Source: Paludibacteraceae bacterium (GTDB lineage Bacteria; Bacteroidota; Bacteroidia; Bacteroidales; Paludibacteraceae). From it: a stretch of 64,000 nt of DNA. How positions within the stretch are numbered: the stretch's first letter is position 1; each line of letters opens with the position of its first letter. The stretch spans positions 1-64,000 of the forward strand of contig JAFZPM010000009.1 of assembly GCA_017550335.1 (NCBI GenBank), given 5' to 3'. The translations under genes and the position numbers were made by a program. Under the pieces are notes generated by a model. The model was not told where the DNA came from and searched no databases. It was given only the letters and a program-made list of their open reading frames with translations. Positions 6,926-16,262 of the stretch are shown here, one piece after another.

Positions 6926-9376
6926 TCAAGGCAAGTTCTCTGCGTCGACACGGTAGTAGACCTGTCCGTTGATCTCGTATTTGGTGTCGCCGACGATGGC
7001 TTCCTCGATGGCTTTCTGTTTCTCCGCCAGGTATTCCTGTAGCTTATCCAGTTGTTCGTCCGTCATTCCCCTTTTCAGCGCTTTCACGGTTGTGGAGAAG
7101 AGGAGAGGTTCGAAGGAAGGGATGGACATCACCTGTTGCTGGTTTTGGGAGAGGGACATCTTTTTCAGTTTTTTCTTCTTAATAGGATATACCTTCTCGT
7201 CCTGGGACCAGCGCACGTATGCCTTGCGCATGTGTCTGCGCGCTTTCTTCGTGCTTTTGTATTGGCGGTGCCCCATATTGGCAGAGAGTGGTCTAGGTGC
7301 CCTCATCATGTCGGGACAGCTACGGTTGTTCCCTTTCTTGTTGCTGGAGGCGGAGTATTTATAATCCACGCGCACGGAGAGCAGGTCGTCGATGTAGGTA
7401 CGTATGCGGGCCAGCTCCGACTCGGAGACGAACAGGATGTATTTGCCTGTTTTCAGTTTGGACATCTCCACCTTCAGGTTGACGGAGAAGTTGGTGTGGG
7501 GGTTCATGGCGATGAGCGGTTGGAACAGCCTTGGCTCGACTTGGAAGTCGGAAGGCATTTCGCCCAAGCGCAGCCACATCGGGTTGATGGATGTGTGACC
7601 CACGCCGGCCTCTTTGAAGGAGAGTTGGATGCGGTTCAGGATGTTGTCAGCGTCGCGCTCCACGTTTCGGATCATAGAGTCCGTGTAGGCGATCAGCAAG
7701 TCTGGCGACAAGTTTTCCTTCTGTTTCGGGAAGATGACCCATCCCGGTATCATGGAGTGGCGAGGGTAGTCCAGACCGTAGACGTTCTCGGCGAACTCCT
7801 TGTAGCGGTTGGTCGGAGTCAGCTGGGTGGAGTGCACCAGTTTCTTCTTCTTCTCCTTAGCCATTTTTTCCGCCGAGCGGGAGATCATATCCTCGACTTG
7901 GAGGACGAAGTTATTGAAGACGTTTCCTTTGTTCGCGTAGAGCTGGCAAGCGACGATATGTCCGTTCACCTTCACGAGTTCGTTCACCAGGGCGTCGTCG
8001 ATCTGTTCCTTCTGGTTACCGTTCTCTCCGATCAGTACGATGATGTTGTATTCGTTCTTGTAAGGTTGGAGCATCCTCAGCGCGTTTTTCAGTGCGCCCC
8101 AGGCGTCGGTGTCGAATGTGGCTTTCCTCCTTGTGCGGTCGTCGGCATACTTCTCCAGTGCCGCCAGCACACCCGTCACGTTCTCCTTCGGTTTGCATTT
8201 CGAGAGTCTGGAGTTCTTGGCGTCGAAGCCGACCAGATAACCCAGACGGAAGGAGAAGTCCTTCGCGTCGTTTTTGATGACGCCGTTCAGTTTCTGAATG
8301 TAGTTGACATACTGCTCGAACTTCTCGTGTACTTGGTTCTGTCCGGAGAAGACGATCATGATGTTGATATGCTTCAGGTCGCGGGAGAGGTCCTCGTAGT
8401 AAGGCCTGGAGATCGGGGTAGCCGCGAGGCTGGAGACCTTGTTGTTCTCGTCGTTCATCAGGGAGACAGGGACGGTGGATTTGATGTTGACCACGTCGTC
8501 GTGCCCCTCCGTAATGGAGTAGACAGGGTTGAGGCCCACGAAGTCCGGCAGGTTGTACGGCCGCAGGTAACGGCTGTAGCTTGTTTTAGGGATAGGGTAT
8601 GACCCCTTGTCGTATTTGATGAAGGAGACATCCTGTATAGGCATGGCGGAGTAGTCCGCATAGAGAAGCTCTCCCATTGGTATGATGAGGGAGGAGGATA
8701 TCCATCCGGAGACCAGTTCCGAGGAGTTTTCGGGGGAGATGTTCTCCTTTCCGATGACGAGGCATTTGCTTTTGTCGAAGCTTCTCTTAGCCAGGTAAAG
8801 CGGTTTTTGGAAAGGGACCATGCCGATCGGGTTGACCAGTTCAGGCTCGCTGAAGAGTACGAGTGAGTCGTTCATGAAGTAGTCCTCCGTGCGGGACAGA
8901 GGGAAGGTATCCCTGAACATCGTGATCATCTTCATGATGAAGCCGGTGGCCACATCCGTCATGGCGCGGGAGGAGAGGATCAGGTTGTCTTTCTTCATCC
9001 AGCCGAAGTATTCCGCCTTGTCAGGTTCCTTCACCATGCGTCCTTCGAATACGGAAGGGTCGTATTTGACGAGTCTCAGGTACTCCCCCTTCTCTCCGAT
9101 GACGGCGAAAGCCTCTAGGTAGGAGGCCTCCTTCATCTTGATTTTACCTCCAGGATTGAAGAAGGAAGGGTTCTTGTCCCTGTCTGAATAGACGATCCAA
9201 GGGCTTCCTTTTTCCGCCGACTTAGGCACATTCACTTCACCGCAGCAATAGTTGCGCGTATACTCATCAGGTGTTTTCCTGATTCTCGTATTGGAATTGA
9301 CGGGTGTGCATGCGTTGACGAGCAACAGGACCAAGCATCCCAGTACAATACCGATACCTAATTTTCTCTTAACCAT
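6926..9376 (-). CDS. tssR: T6SS envelope protein TssR, lipoprotein
   Basis: An 816-aa protein with a lipoprotein signal: basic start, hydrophobic core, LVNAC with the modified Cys at 23. The central third has von Willebrand A-like strands: IMIVFSGQNQ, FRLGYLVGFDA, then FDTDAWGALKNALRM and NIIVLIGENGN. A basic segment and a glutamate-rich end follow. TssR is one of the proteins specific to the Bacteroidetes T6SS, where TssN/O/P/Q/R replace the TssJLM trans-envelope complex. The assignment rests on size, lipoprotein signal and position between the PKD genes and clpV. The VWA reading is mine from pattern only. Confidence 0.75.
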   Translation of the reverse strand: MVKRKLGIGIVLGCLVLLLVNACTPVNSNTRIRKTPDEYTRNYCCGEVNVPKSAEKGSPWIVYSDRDKNPSFFNPGGKIKMKEASYLEAFAVIGEKGEYLRLVKYDPSVFEGRMVKEPDKAEYFGWMKKDNLILSSRAMTDVATGFIMKMITMFRDTFPLSRTEDYFMNDSLVLFSEPELVNPIGMVPFQKPLYLAKRSFDKSKCLVIGKENISPENSSELVSGWISSSLIIPMGELLYADYSAMPIQDVSFIKYDKGSYPIPKTSYSRYLRPYNLPDFVGLNPVYSITEGHDDVVNIKSTVPVSLMNDENNKVSSLAATPISRPYYEDLSRDLKHINIMIVFSGQNQVHEKFEQYVNYIQKLNGVIKNDAKDFSFRLGYLVGFDAKNSRLSKCKPKENVTGVLAALEKYADDRTRRKATFDTDAWGALKNALRMLQPYKNEYNIIVLIGENGNQKEQIDDALVNELVKVNGHIVACQLYANKGNVFNNFVLQVEDMISRSAEKMAKEKKKKLVHSTQLTPTNRYKEFAENVYGLDYPRHSMIPGWVIFPKQKENLSPDLLIAYTDSMIRNVERDADNILNRIQLSFKEAGVGHTSINPMWLRLGEMPSDFQVEPRLFQPLIAMNPHTNFSVNLKVEMSKLKTGKYILFVSESELARIRTYIDDLLSVRVDYKYSASSNKKGNNRSCPDMMRAPRPLSANMGHRQYKSTKKARRHMRKAYVRWSQDEKVYPIKKKKLKKMSLSQNQQQVMSIPSFEPLLFSTTVKALKRGMTDEQLDKLQEYLAEKQKAIEEAIVGDTKYEINGQVYYRVDAENLP

Positions 9377-9393
9377 TTTTGTATTTATAATTT

Positions 9394-10272
9394 CTATTTA
9401 GTTTTTTTCTGTTCGACCAATAACCGTCTGATCCTAGAACCGTCCATGTCACGAACCACCTTCTCTATGAAGGTTCCGTCCTGTTTGCCCATGATGGAAA
9501 GGCCTTGGCAATACGAGGAGATATCGTTTTCATTCACGTTGTTGATGAGGACGATCATTTTATTATTACCGTTCAGCAAGGCAAGGATACGATGGTAGTT
9601 GTCGTTGTATTTTCCTTGATGGTCTATGATGTTTTGCAAGTATTTCTGTATCAAATCCTCCGGAGGAGTTCCGCCGCCACCCGTTGAACGTCTACCGACG
9701 ACATCCTCCTCGACATGGATCTTATGGTAAGCAGGATATTTCATGTTACCCGCGAGCAGGGTCACTTGATAGTCTCCCGCCCTATCGAACTTGACGATCA
9801 CGTTACGTTCCTTCGAGTCGGCCGGTCCGCCAACTCCGAAACTCCAGCGCCACGTGTCCGCATCGCCTTCGCCCATAAAGACCACCTCTTCGTTCTTCAC
9901 CACGAACGTAGGGGCGAGGATGCTGACCACCTCTCTCTCCTCTTGCGTTTTCTCAGGCCGTACTTTCACCACGAACTCCTGGCTCTTTGATCCAGCCTTC
10001 AAACGGATTTTGTAGTTTCCGATGGTCGTAAACACATATGAGCCTTGTCTGTCGGTGGAGAAGTCGCCATTGCCGAATTCCCAGATCACTTCCTTCACGC
10101 CAGGGGTACTATCCTTATAAAAGATCGCATCACCCAAATAGACCTCTTTCGCAGAAACGGATGCCCGTATCTTCGTCTCCGATGAACAATTGCGGAACAA
10201 CGATGACAATAAAATGATGACAGCCGAAATGCCCAAGACCAATAAAGTTCCTTTCGAAAAAATTCTATCCAT
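9394..10272 (-). CDS. T6SS-associated PKD-domain protein 3
   Basis: A 292-aa membrane-anchored periplasmic protein. An N-terminal anchor (residues 8-26, LLVLGISAVIILLSSLF) is followed by a PKD-like domain at about 35-104 (VIWEFGNGDFSTD...GNYKIRLKAG). A second is at about 116-195 (WRWSFG...AGDYQVTLLAG), and a helical C-terminal region ends in RRLLVEQKKTK. Paralogous to the next two genes upstream; all begin MDRIFSKGTLLVLGI. It lies 17 bases before tssR. Probably part of the trans-envelope complex that replaces TssJLM (TssP- or TssQ-like); which name applies is uncertain. Confidence 0.75.
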   Translation of the reverse strand: MDRIFSKGTLLVLGISAVIILLSSLFRNCSSETKIRASVSAKEVYLGDAIFYKDSTPGVKEVIWEFGNGDFSTDRQGSYVFTTIGNYKIRLKAGSKSQEFVVKVRPEKTQEEREVVSILAPTFVVKNEEVVFMGEGDADTWRWSFGVGGPADSKERNVIVKFDRAGDYQVTLLAGNMKYPAYHKIHVEEDVVGRRSTGGGGTPPEDLIQKYLQNIIDHQGKYNDNYHRILALLNGNNKMIVLINNVNENDISSYCQGLSIMGKQDGTFIEKVVRDMDGSRIRRLLVEQKKTK

Positions 10273-10337
10273 GACAATTTTAATTATATGTTCCTTCTCT
10301 CCTTTTTTTAGAAGGTCTAATTTTTTTGTTTATAATC

Positions 10338-11210
10338 CTATTTACTTTTTTTCTGTTCGACCAGCAACCGCCTGATTTTCTTGTCTTCCATGTCGCGGAT
10401 CGCCTTTTCGATGAAAATCCCCTCGTCTTTCCCTGTGAAGTATAATCCTTGACAATACGAAGTTATATCATTCTCATTGGTGTTGTTGATGAGTACCATC
10501 AACTTGCTGTTTCCGTTCAGCAAGCCAACGATGCTGTGATAGTTATCGTTGAATTTGCCCTCACGGTCGATGATTCTCTGAAGGTATTTCCTTATCTTAT
10601 CATCCACCGTAATCGAATCGGTCTTCCTTCCGATGACGTCATCCACGATACGGATGGTGTGGTACACCGGATATCGCATGGCACCGGCAAGCAAGCTCAC
10701 CTGGTAGGTCCCCGCCGAGTCGAAGCGGACAATCGCATTGCGCTCCCTTGAGCCCTCCGGTCCTCCATCCCCGAAATTCCATCGCCACGAGTCCGCCTCA
10801 CCCTCACCCATGAAGATGACCTCCTCGTTCTTTACCGCCATGGAAGGGGCGAGAATACGTATAGGATCCTTTCCTATTGTCGGTGACTTGGCACGCACCT
10901 TCACCACAAACTTCAGGGATTCCGACGAATCGATCTTCACCCTGATCTGGTAGTCGCCCGGAGTGTCGAACACGTATGAGCCCCTCCGGTTGGTGGAGAA
11001 GTCGCCATTGCCGAACTCCCAAAGGACATCCTTCACGCCAGGGGTGCTATCCACATAATAGATCGCTTCACCCAAATAGATCTCCTTCGCGGAAACGGAT
11101 GCCTGTATCTTCGTCTCTGCTGTGCAGTCGCGAAGTACCACCGCCAAGGATATGATGATAGCCACGATACCCAAGACTAGCAATGTTCCCTTCGAAAAAA
11201 TCCTATCCAT
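10338..11210 (-). CDS. T6SS-associated PKD-domain protein 2
   Basis: A 290-aa paralogue of the flanking genes: single N-terminal membrane anchor, first PKD-like repeat with VLWEFGNGDFSTN, second with WRWNFGDGGPEGS and AGTYQVSLLAG, and a C-terminal domain with ITSYCQGLYF and a final RRLLVEQKKSK. I chose ATG 11210 because the MDRIFSKG start is shared by all three paralogues; 12 more in-frame codons upstream have no counterpart. Most similar to PKD protein 3. Periplasmic structural role inferred from the locus. Confidence 0.75.
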   Translation of the reverse strand: MDRIFSKGTLLVLGIVAIIISLAVVLRDCTAETKIQASVSAKEIYLGEAIYYVDSTPGVKDVLWEFGNGDFSTNRRGSYVFDTPGDYQIRVKIDSSESLKFVVKVRAKSPTIGKDPIRILAPSMAVKNEEVIFMGEGEADSWRWNFGDGGPEGSRERNAIVRFDSAGTYQVSLLAGAMRYPVYHTIRIVDDVIGRKTDSITVDDKIRKYLQRIIDREGKFNDNYHSIVGLLNGNSKLMVLINNTNENDITSYCQGLYFTGKDEGIFIEKAIRDMEDKKIRRLLVEQKKSK

Positions 11211-11345
11211 GATATATCCTTCATCTCGCGAAACACCTACATGCACCGATTTCGTATCCCCTTGCGGGAGATCCGGCGCTCTTCCGGTCGGCGGCTTTGA
11301 CCGTGAAAATCGATGTCTGTAGTTCCCTTGATCATCTGTTTTATA

Positions 11346-12257
11346 TTAATAATTATTCAGTCTATCCTTCGCTGTCCCTTCTTGGACCAGTAATCTTCTC
11401 TTTCCATCGCTCCTATCATATTCCGCATCTTCTATGTAGACGCCATCTGCTTTCCCCTGAAGATGTAAATAGCTGCAATACGAATAAAGGTCATACTCTC
11501 TTTTGTCGTTGACGAGGACAATCGTCTTGTTGTATCCCTCCAGCATGGAAATCAGGTGTTGATAGGTCTCTTCGAATCTGCCTTTCCGCTCGATAAGTCT
11601 CTGAAGTTGGTCCCGAATAGTTCCCTCTTCACGCCTATACTTTGTAGGGAAACAGCACACAACCGGACGCCTTTCTTCTATGCGCTCGATGTGGATGGTG
11701 TGGTACGCAGTATCCTTCATGTCTTTTGAGAGTAGGCTCAATCGGTAATCACCTGCATCCTTGAACGAGGCAATCTCATTGTTGTAGGAGAAGCCTCCGT
11801 AACGATCGCAGCGATTGGGTTCCCAATGCCAATCATACAATTCCTCTTCTCCTTTCGTGAAGAAAATCACAATTTCGTCCTCTATCGCGAAGTGGGGGCC
11901 GATAATACGGAAGGACTTCTTCTTGTTCTTGCGTGCCGCCGCATGTACCCTCACCGGGAAAAAATTGGTTTTCGAACCGGCCTTCACCGAGACGACGTAA
12001 CTGCCGGGGGAGGTGAAGACGTATGCTCCTTGTTTGTCTGAGGAAATCTCTCCATTGCCGAACTCCCAGGTCACCTGGTCCGTGCCCAAAGTACTATCCT
12101 TGTAAAAGAGCGTGTCACCCAAGATGATTTCTCTCGGAGAAACGGTTGCCCGTATTTCCGTTGTCCATGGATATTTGCGGAACATCGATGCCAAGAATAT
12201 GATGATGCCTGCAATACCCAGAACCAGCAACGTCCCTTTCGAGAAAATCCTATCCAT
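11346..12257 (-). CDS. T6SS-associated PKD-domain protein 1
   Basis: A 303-aa protein and the most diverged of the three PKD paralogues. It keeps the MDRIFSKGTLLVLGI anchor, a first PKD repeat (VTWEFGNGEISSD) and a degenerate second repeat (WHWEPNRCDRYGG...AGDYRLSLLS). The C-terminal region is also conserved (LYSYCSYLHLQG...RRLLVQEG). ATG 12257 is chosen by alignment with the paralogues; the longer reading overlaps unrelated sequence. First of the PKD trio after the TssO-like genes. Confidence 0.75.
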   Translation of the reverse strand: MDRIFSKGTLLVLGIAGIIIFLASMFRKYPWTTEIRATVSPREIILGDTLFYKDSTLGTDQVTWEFGNGEISSDKQGAYVFTSPGSYVVSVKAGSKTNFFPVRVHAAARKNKKKSFRIIGPHFAIEDEIVIFFTKGEEELYDWHWEPNRCDRYGGFSYNNEIASFKDAGDYRLSLLSKDMKDTAYHTIHIERIEERRPVVCCFPTKYRREEGTIRDQLQRLIERKGRFEETYQHLISMLEGYNKTIVLVNDKREYDLYSYCSYLHLQGKADGVYIEDAEYDRSDGKRRLLVQEGTAKDRLNNY

Positions 12258-12324
12258 GCGTGTTGTGGCGAGCGCCTTCCTGTCGTTCCGTGAGGAGGAA
12301 GGCCATCTCATTCAGATTGCGATG

Positions 12325-12816
12325 TCATTGTTGGTTCAGAGACTCGATACATCCTTCGCAGAAATCATATTTTTCCGAGAAGTGTTGGATGTTCTTCTTG
12401 GAAGCCCAGATACGGTCTTTGGTGAACATCTTGTAATCGTAGAACCTTGATACTAGGGCAAAGATACGGTATCGGTCGTCGAAACGGTTCTCCTCGTAAT
12501 CTTTATTGAATTCGCCCAGCATATACTTGACTTCGCTTTTCTCATAGGACGCCTTCAGACCTGGGTCGATGGAGTTGACCTTGCCGTCCAGCAGCTCGAG
12601 CTTCTCCATCCTTTCACTCTGGAATTTTTGGAAAGCGCTGATTCGTTTCAGACCCTCCAACGCGAGTGCCTTGCCATTGGAGGAACCGAGGTTCGGGTTA
12701 GAGAAAAACATGAAATAAGAACATGTACCCGACACCGCGAGGAAGAGCATGATCATATAAAAGAGACCCAATGTCTTCTCTTTCGCTGTAAACCTATTTG
12801 TTTTTTTATCTGCCAT
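12325..12816 (-). CDS. T6SS single-pass membrane protein, TssO/TssP-like
   Basis: A 163-aa protein with a cytoplasmic basic N terminus, one transmembrane segment (about residues 18-38, LGLFYMIMLFLAVSGTCSYFMFF) and a charged, mostly helical periplasmic part. ATG 12816 is preferred over 12840: a GGGGGAG purine run precedes it at good distance. It then overlaps the upstream gene by 11 bases. It has the same architecture as the gene before it, so the pair probably forms part of the TssO/P/Q envelope set. The exact name is not certain. Confidence 0.65.
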   Translation of the reverse strand: MADKKTNRFTAKEKTLGLFYMIMLFLAVSGTCSYFMFFSNPNLGSSNGKALALEGLKRISAFQKFQSERMEKLELLDGKVNSIDPGLKASYEKSEVKYMLGEFNKDYEENRFDDRYRIFALVSRFYDYKMFTKDRIWASKKNIQHFSEKYDFCEGCIESLNQQ

Positions 12817-13309
12817 TTGCTCTCCCCCTATCGATTTCATACCGTTTTTTGCGGTATTCGTTGTTACACTCCACCAATGCGTTTCGCTTGGCTGTTTCTT
12901 CTTTCCTCAACGAAGTGATGGAATCCCTTTGGTTCATCAGTCCGTCGAATTTGGCGATAAGAAATTTATGGACGGCCGCATCTTTTTCCGGCAACTGATT
13001 CACTATTGAGGACATCTTCATTTTCCTTTCCGCGATAGCTCTCTTCAACTCCTCGGCGTTCACGTATCCCTCCTTTGTGTCAAAACGGTGATAGATGTCG
13101 AGTATTTCGGTGAATCCATCACAGATGGAGACCTGTTCCGCGAAGATCTTCTCGCAGTCTCCTGTCTTGTATTTGATCTCGTCGACCTCCGCTTCCGATG
13201 TCTTGAAGTAGGAGAACACCGCGAACTGCGTCAGGATGACAAGCACAACCAAGTATGCCGCGAACTTCAGGTGTGAGAGCAGTACTTCTTTGTTATTTAA
13301 AGCTTTCAT
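12806..13309 (-). CDS. tssO: T6SS inner-membrane protein TssO
   Basis: A 167-aa protein with one N-terminal transmembrane helix (LKFAAYLVVLVILTQFAVFSYF) and a long alpha-helical, probably coiled-coil periplasmic region rich in Glu and Lys, ending in basic residues. This matches Bacteroidetes TssO. The start ATG at 13309 shares one base with the tssG stop (TAATG), so translation is probably coupled. Confidence 0.7.
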   Translation of the reverse strand: MKALNNKEVLLSHLKFAAYLVVLVILTQFAVFSYFKTSEAEVDEIKYKTGDCEKIFAEQVSICDGFTEILDIYHRFDTKEGYVNAEELKRAIAERKMKMSSIVNQLPEKDAAVHKFLIAKFDGLMNQRDSITSLRKEETAKRNALVECNNEYRKKRYEIDRGRANGR

Positions 13310-14241
13310 TATGATATTGTTGAAGTTATACCTAGGATAGGCGCCAATTCAGGCAAGTCGGACATGAAGAACATCGCGTCTTCCGGCGCTATGGTCGAGT
13401 TCAATTCCACCTCGGCGTCGGCAGGGATGAACAAGTCCAGGATCTCCATGAATTGCTCGTAGGCCTTGGTTCCTTCCATGACCAGACCTCTTTGGCTACG
13501 GCGCAGCCCGTTGATCGATATCTCCACGACCGGGTATGCATCCTCTATGTGCTCTCCGATGACGGAGTCCACACCCAACATGCTTTTCCCCAGTTCCCAA
13601 TCGCAGTCCGTGTCGATTCTCATGTGCTTGTATGTCGTTTGGATTTTCACCTCGCACCCCAGAAGCACGGCCAGCACCTCGGATATTTGCTCCGCTGTCG
13701 TCAGTCGGTAGCATTGGGAGAGTAGGCTGATGACAAACAGGGACTTGTCCAGCGGCAACCTTCTGAGTAGACTCCAGTAGGAGCTAAGGAGGCGGACAAA
13801 CTCGCCGCTCTTGTTCCTTTTCTCCATGGCCATCTCGTAGCGTTGCGCTTGGATGAGCATCCTGTCGATGGAGATCTCGAAAGGCCTGAAGAAGATGCGG
13901 GCGCTGAGTTCCACCTCACGTTCCTTCTTGAACGATTCGACCACATCCACCCGGCTCTTCTTGTCCCGCACATCCATGCGGTGGTGGAAAAGTCCTTCCG
14001 GGAGTGAATCGTACAAGCCCCTTTTCCGGGTGTAGATGTCGAGGTACTCCGCCATGTTGCCGCGGGAATACTCGCGGCAGACTTTGGAGATGGTTTTACC
14101 TCCCTTGTTGACACCCTCCCTGATCAGGCGCACCTCATCCGTCTCGAAGCCGCTTTCCACGATGGACGCGGCGACGAACTCCGGCTTATAGTTGGTGTAG
14201 AGCGTGTTTTTATCCAAATTCTCTGTTGAATCAGAACTCAT
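13309..14241 (-). CDS. tssG: T6SS baseplate protein TssG
   Basis: A 310-aa protein assigned to TssG, which with TssE, TssF and TssK forms the T6SS baseplate wedge. Seen: LPEGLFHHRMDV, a weak counterpart of the family's early Leu-Phe-His pattern, and a C-terminal beta-rich half. It shares a 4-base ATGA overlap with tssK upstream and one base with tssO downstream. The assignment depends on size and on its place beside tssK; the Bacteroidetes TssG is strongly diverged from the proteobacterial protein. Confidence 0.7.
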   Translation of the reverse strand: MSSDSTENLDKNTLYTNYKPEFVAASIVESGFETDEVRLIREGVNKGGKTISKVCREYSRGNMAEYLDIYTRKRGLYDSLPEGLFHHRMDVRDKKSRVDVVESFKKEREVELSARIFFRPFEISIDRMLIQAQRYEMAMEKRNKSGEFVRLLSSYWSLLRRLPLDKSLFVISLLSQCYRLTTAEQISEVLAVLLGCEVKIQTTYKHMRIDTDCDWELGKSMLGVDSVIGEHIEDAYPVVEISINGLRRSQRGLVMEGTKAYEQFMEILDLFIPADAEVELNSTIAPEDAMFFMSDLPELAPILGITSTIS

Positions 14242-15374
14242 AATTCAAGCCAGCTTGTTTTGTTGTTTGCATTTTGTTCAGCATCTTTGACACCGATGAC
14301 GATAGTCTCCTTGTGTTGTCCGACGTAGTCGAGACGGCTCAGGCTCACGAAGAGTTCCTCCAACATCTTCAGCACTTTTTGTACCAGGGTGATCGAGTTG
14401 AAGATACGGTTCTGCTGGAATTCGTTCGACACCAGTTCGGAAAGGATCTGCTCGAAGAAGGATGGTTGGATACCGTTCCACTCGTGGAAATACTTCTGGA
14501 TCTCCTCGCGGTCCGATTTCTTGAAGAAGGTGAGACTGGTGGAAACCGCCCCTGCCAAGTTGGCCACGAGCTCCACTACCTCATAAGGGGAGAGGGTCAT
14601 TCCGAAGTTGTGCCACTTGAAGTAAAGCGAGGTGAGCGAACGTTGCAGATCCTTGCAGATCTCGAGGATGTTGATCATGATCGTTGTCCTGTTGTTGTTC
14701 TCCGCCTGCAGATAAGCCTTCTCCATGATGGTGCTCACACTGTTCTTGAGTGTGGCGATGGATTTGGAGAATTCCTTCATGAAGGAGGTCAACTCGCATG
14801 TGGAACTCATCGAAAGCGACGGCGGGATGAATGTAGGATCCAGCCTGTATGTGTTGTCGTTCTTGAGCATAACGCCTACCACCACGTCAAACGGACCATA
14901 GTGGTTGACGTAGGATTTCTCCCTTGCCACGATGGACAATTTGTAGGAAGGCTCCACGTAAGGGTAGCGAGGAGGAGTTTCCCTCATGTCCGGTTCTCCG
15001 CAAGGGTTGCGGTCGAATGGGGAGACGGACAATACGATGTCCCAACCCAGTTCGGACACTTGTCCGTCTGTCGCGCATGCGCAGCTCACCGCATCGTTGC
15101 TCGCCTCGAGGTCGACGAGATAGCCGCCTTGGGTTATTCCGTGGTAAGAACTCAGGACCACCTTTGCGTATTCGTTGGTGCCGACGATGGCGATTGCCAT
15201 GGATGGATCCTCAGGAGACTCCATCGGCAAGAGCCCATAGTAGAAACGGTTTTGGAATATAGCCGAGGTCTGTGTGAGACGCTCCATCAAAAAATTCTCA
15301 GTGGCGATGAAATGGGCGGAAGAAACGCTCATTCCCTGTTTCCAGTTGATCTGTTTAAATTCTGTATTACTCAT
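14238..15374 (-). CDS. tssK: T6SS baseplate protein TssK
   Basis: A 378-aa protein, somewhat short for TssK (about 440 aa in Proteobacteria) but normal for Bacteroidetes. The N terminus INWKQGMSVSSAHF matches the family's W-x-x-GM...HF signature. The C-terminal half is helical. TssK connects the baseplate to the envelope complex. It lies in order tssN-tssK-tssG with a 4-base overlap to tssG. Confidence 0.8.
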   Translation of the reverse strand: MSNTEFKQINWKQGMSVSSAHFIATENFLMERLTQTSAIFQNRFYYGLLPMESPEDPSMAIAIVGTNEYAKVVLSSYHGITQGGYLVDLEASNDAVSCACATDGQVSELGWDIVLSVSPFDRNPCGEPDMRETPPRYPYVEPSYKLSIVAREKSYVNHYGPFDVVVGVMLKNDNTYRLDPTFIPPSLSMSSTCELTSFMKEFSKSIATLKNSVSTIMEKAYLQAENNNRTTIMINILEICKDLQRSLTSLYFKWHNFGMTLSPYEVVELVANLAGAVSTSLTFFKKSDREEIQKYFHEWNGIQPSFFEQILSELVSNEFQQNRIFNSITLVQKVLKMLEELFVSLSRLDYVGQHKETIVIGVKDAEQNANNKTSWLEL

Positions 15375-15400
15375 TGTTATTTATGTTTTTTCTTGTTTTT

Positions 15401-16258
15401 CTACATTTTACGTACTCTCTTAGCGACGATTACATCCTTCTCCTCCAGTTTGTTGTCCTCGAAAGAGAGGTCTGGATCGACATATTTCCTTGATCGGAAG
15501 AAGGACTGCTCGGTATAGAATATCCATCCGTATGGGTCGCTATCGTTGCAGATCTCTATCTGCTTATCCACTTTCTTGGTGTTATAGTCGTTGACGATCA
15601 TGCCGAACCACTCGCCGAAGATGAACGTGCGCATGGTCTTGGCTTTGATTCGTATAGGGGTCTTGTCGCCGATGGAGCGGGAAACCTCGATCTCGCATAC
15701 CAGCAGTTTCTCCACGTCGATGGATGCTTGCGGCGGCTCGAAATGCTCGGTCGAGCTGTATATGCGCATCTTGTGGATCTCCGCAGGGATTTGGAGATAT
15801 GCCTCGTACATATAGATGAACAGCGGGATGAAGTACAGCAAGAAGACCGGCGTTGCGGCCCAATATCCGTACTGCAGGCCATTCGTCAGGTTGAATATCA
15901 GTGCGAAGATGCCCCATGAGAGAAGCACCTGTAACGTGATGATCAGGAGGGTCATGATGGGTTTCTTCTCCTTCAGTCCGCTTGCGAAGTGTATCAGCAG
16001 CTTGTAGTTCACAAGACCTAATATGATAAAGAGGAATTGCAGGAACAAGAAAATGGAAGGCATGAAGACCTCCCCGAAGAAGCCGCTTGTCCCGAACAAT
16101 GCGAAGAACACGGAAGAGAGCAGGACATAGGTCACCGCTTTCCTGTTCGACAACAGTTGATTCTTTTTGGCGATTATTACTGAGAGAATGCCTAGGATAA
16201 GGGTTATCACAGGCACCAGCATATAATTCACAAAGTACATTGCTATTGCAGAGTCCAT
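15401..16258 (-). CDS. tssN: T6SS integral membrane protein TssN
   Basis: A 285-aa protein with six probable transmembrane helices in its first 175 residues (for example VITLILGILSVIIA, IFLFLQFLFIILGLV and VFLLYFIPLFIYMY). A soluble C-terminal cytoplasmic domain includes FGEWFGMIVNDYN and DPYGWIFYTE. TssN is one of the marker proteins of the Bacteroidetes T6SS and is thought to anchor the baseplate at the inner membrane in place of TssL/M. It lies 4 bases after tssF. Confidence 0.85.
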   Translation of the reverse strand: MDSAIAMYFVNYMLVPVITLILGILSVIIAKKNQLLSNRKAVTYVLLSSVFFALFGTSGFFGEVFMPSIFLFLQFLFIILGLVNYKLLIHFASGLKEKKPIMTLLIITLQVLLSWGIFALIFNLTNGLQYGYWAATPVFLLYFIPLFIYMYEAYLQIPAEIHKMRIYSSTEHFEPPQASIDVEKLLVCEIEVSRSIGDKTPIRIKAKTMRTFIFGEWFGMIVNDYNTKKVDKQIEICNDSDPYGWIFYTEQSFFRSRKYVDPDLSFEDNKLEEKDVIVAKRVRKM

Positions 16259-16262
16259 CTCG

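Noticed and set aside
7052..8602. A 516-codon plus-strand frame opposite tssR, and a similar 414-codon frame opposite tssK (14274-15518)
   Set aside because: Composition is that of reverse-complement coding DNA (many Val, His, Arg, Asp), with no recognisable protein and full overlap with conserved T6SS genes.
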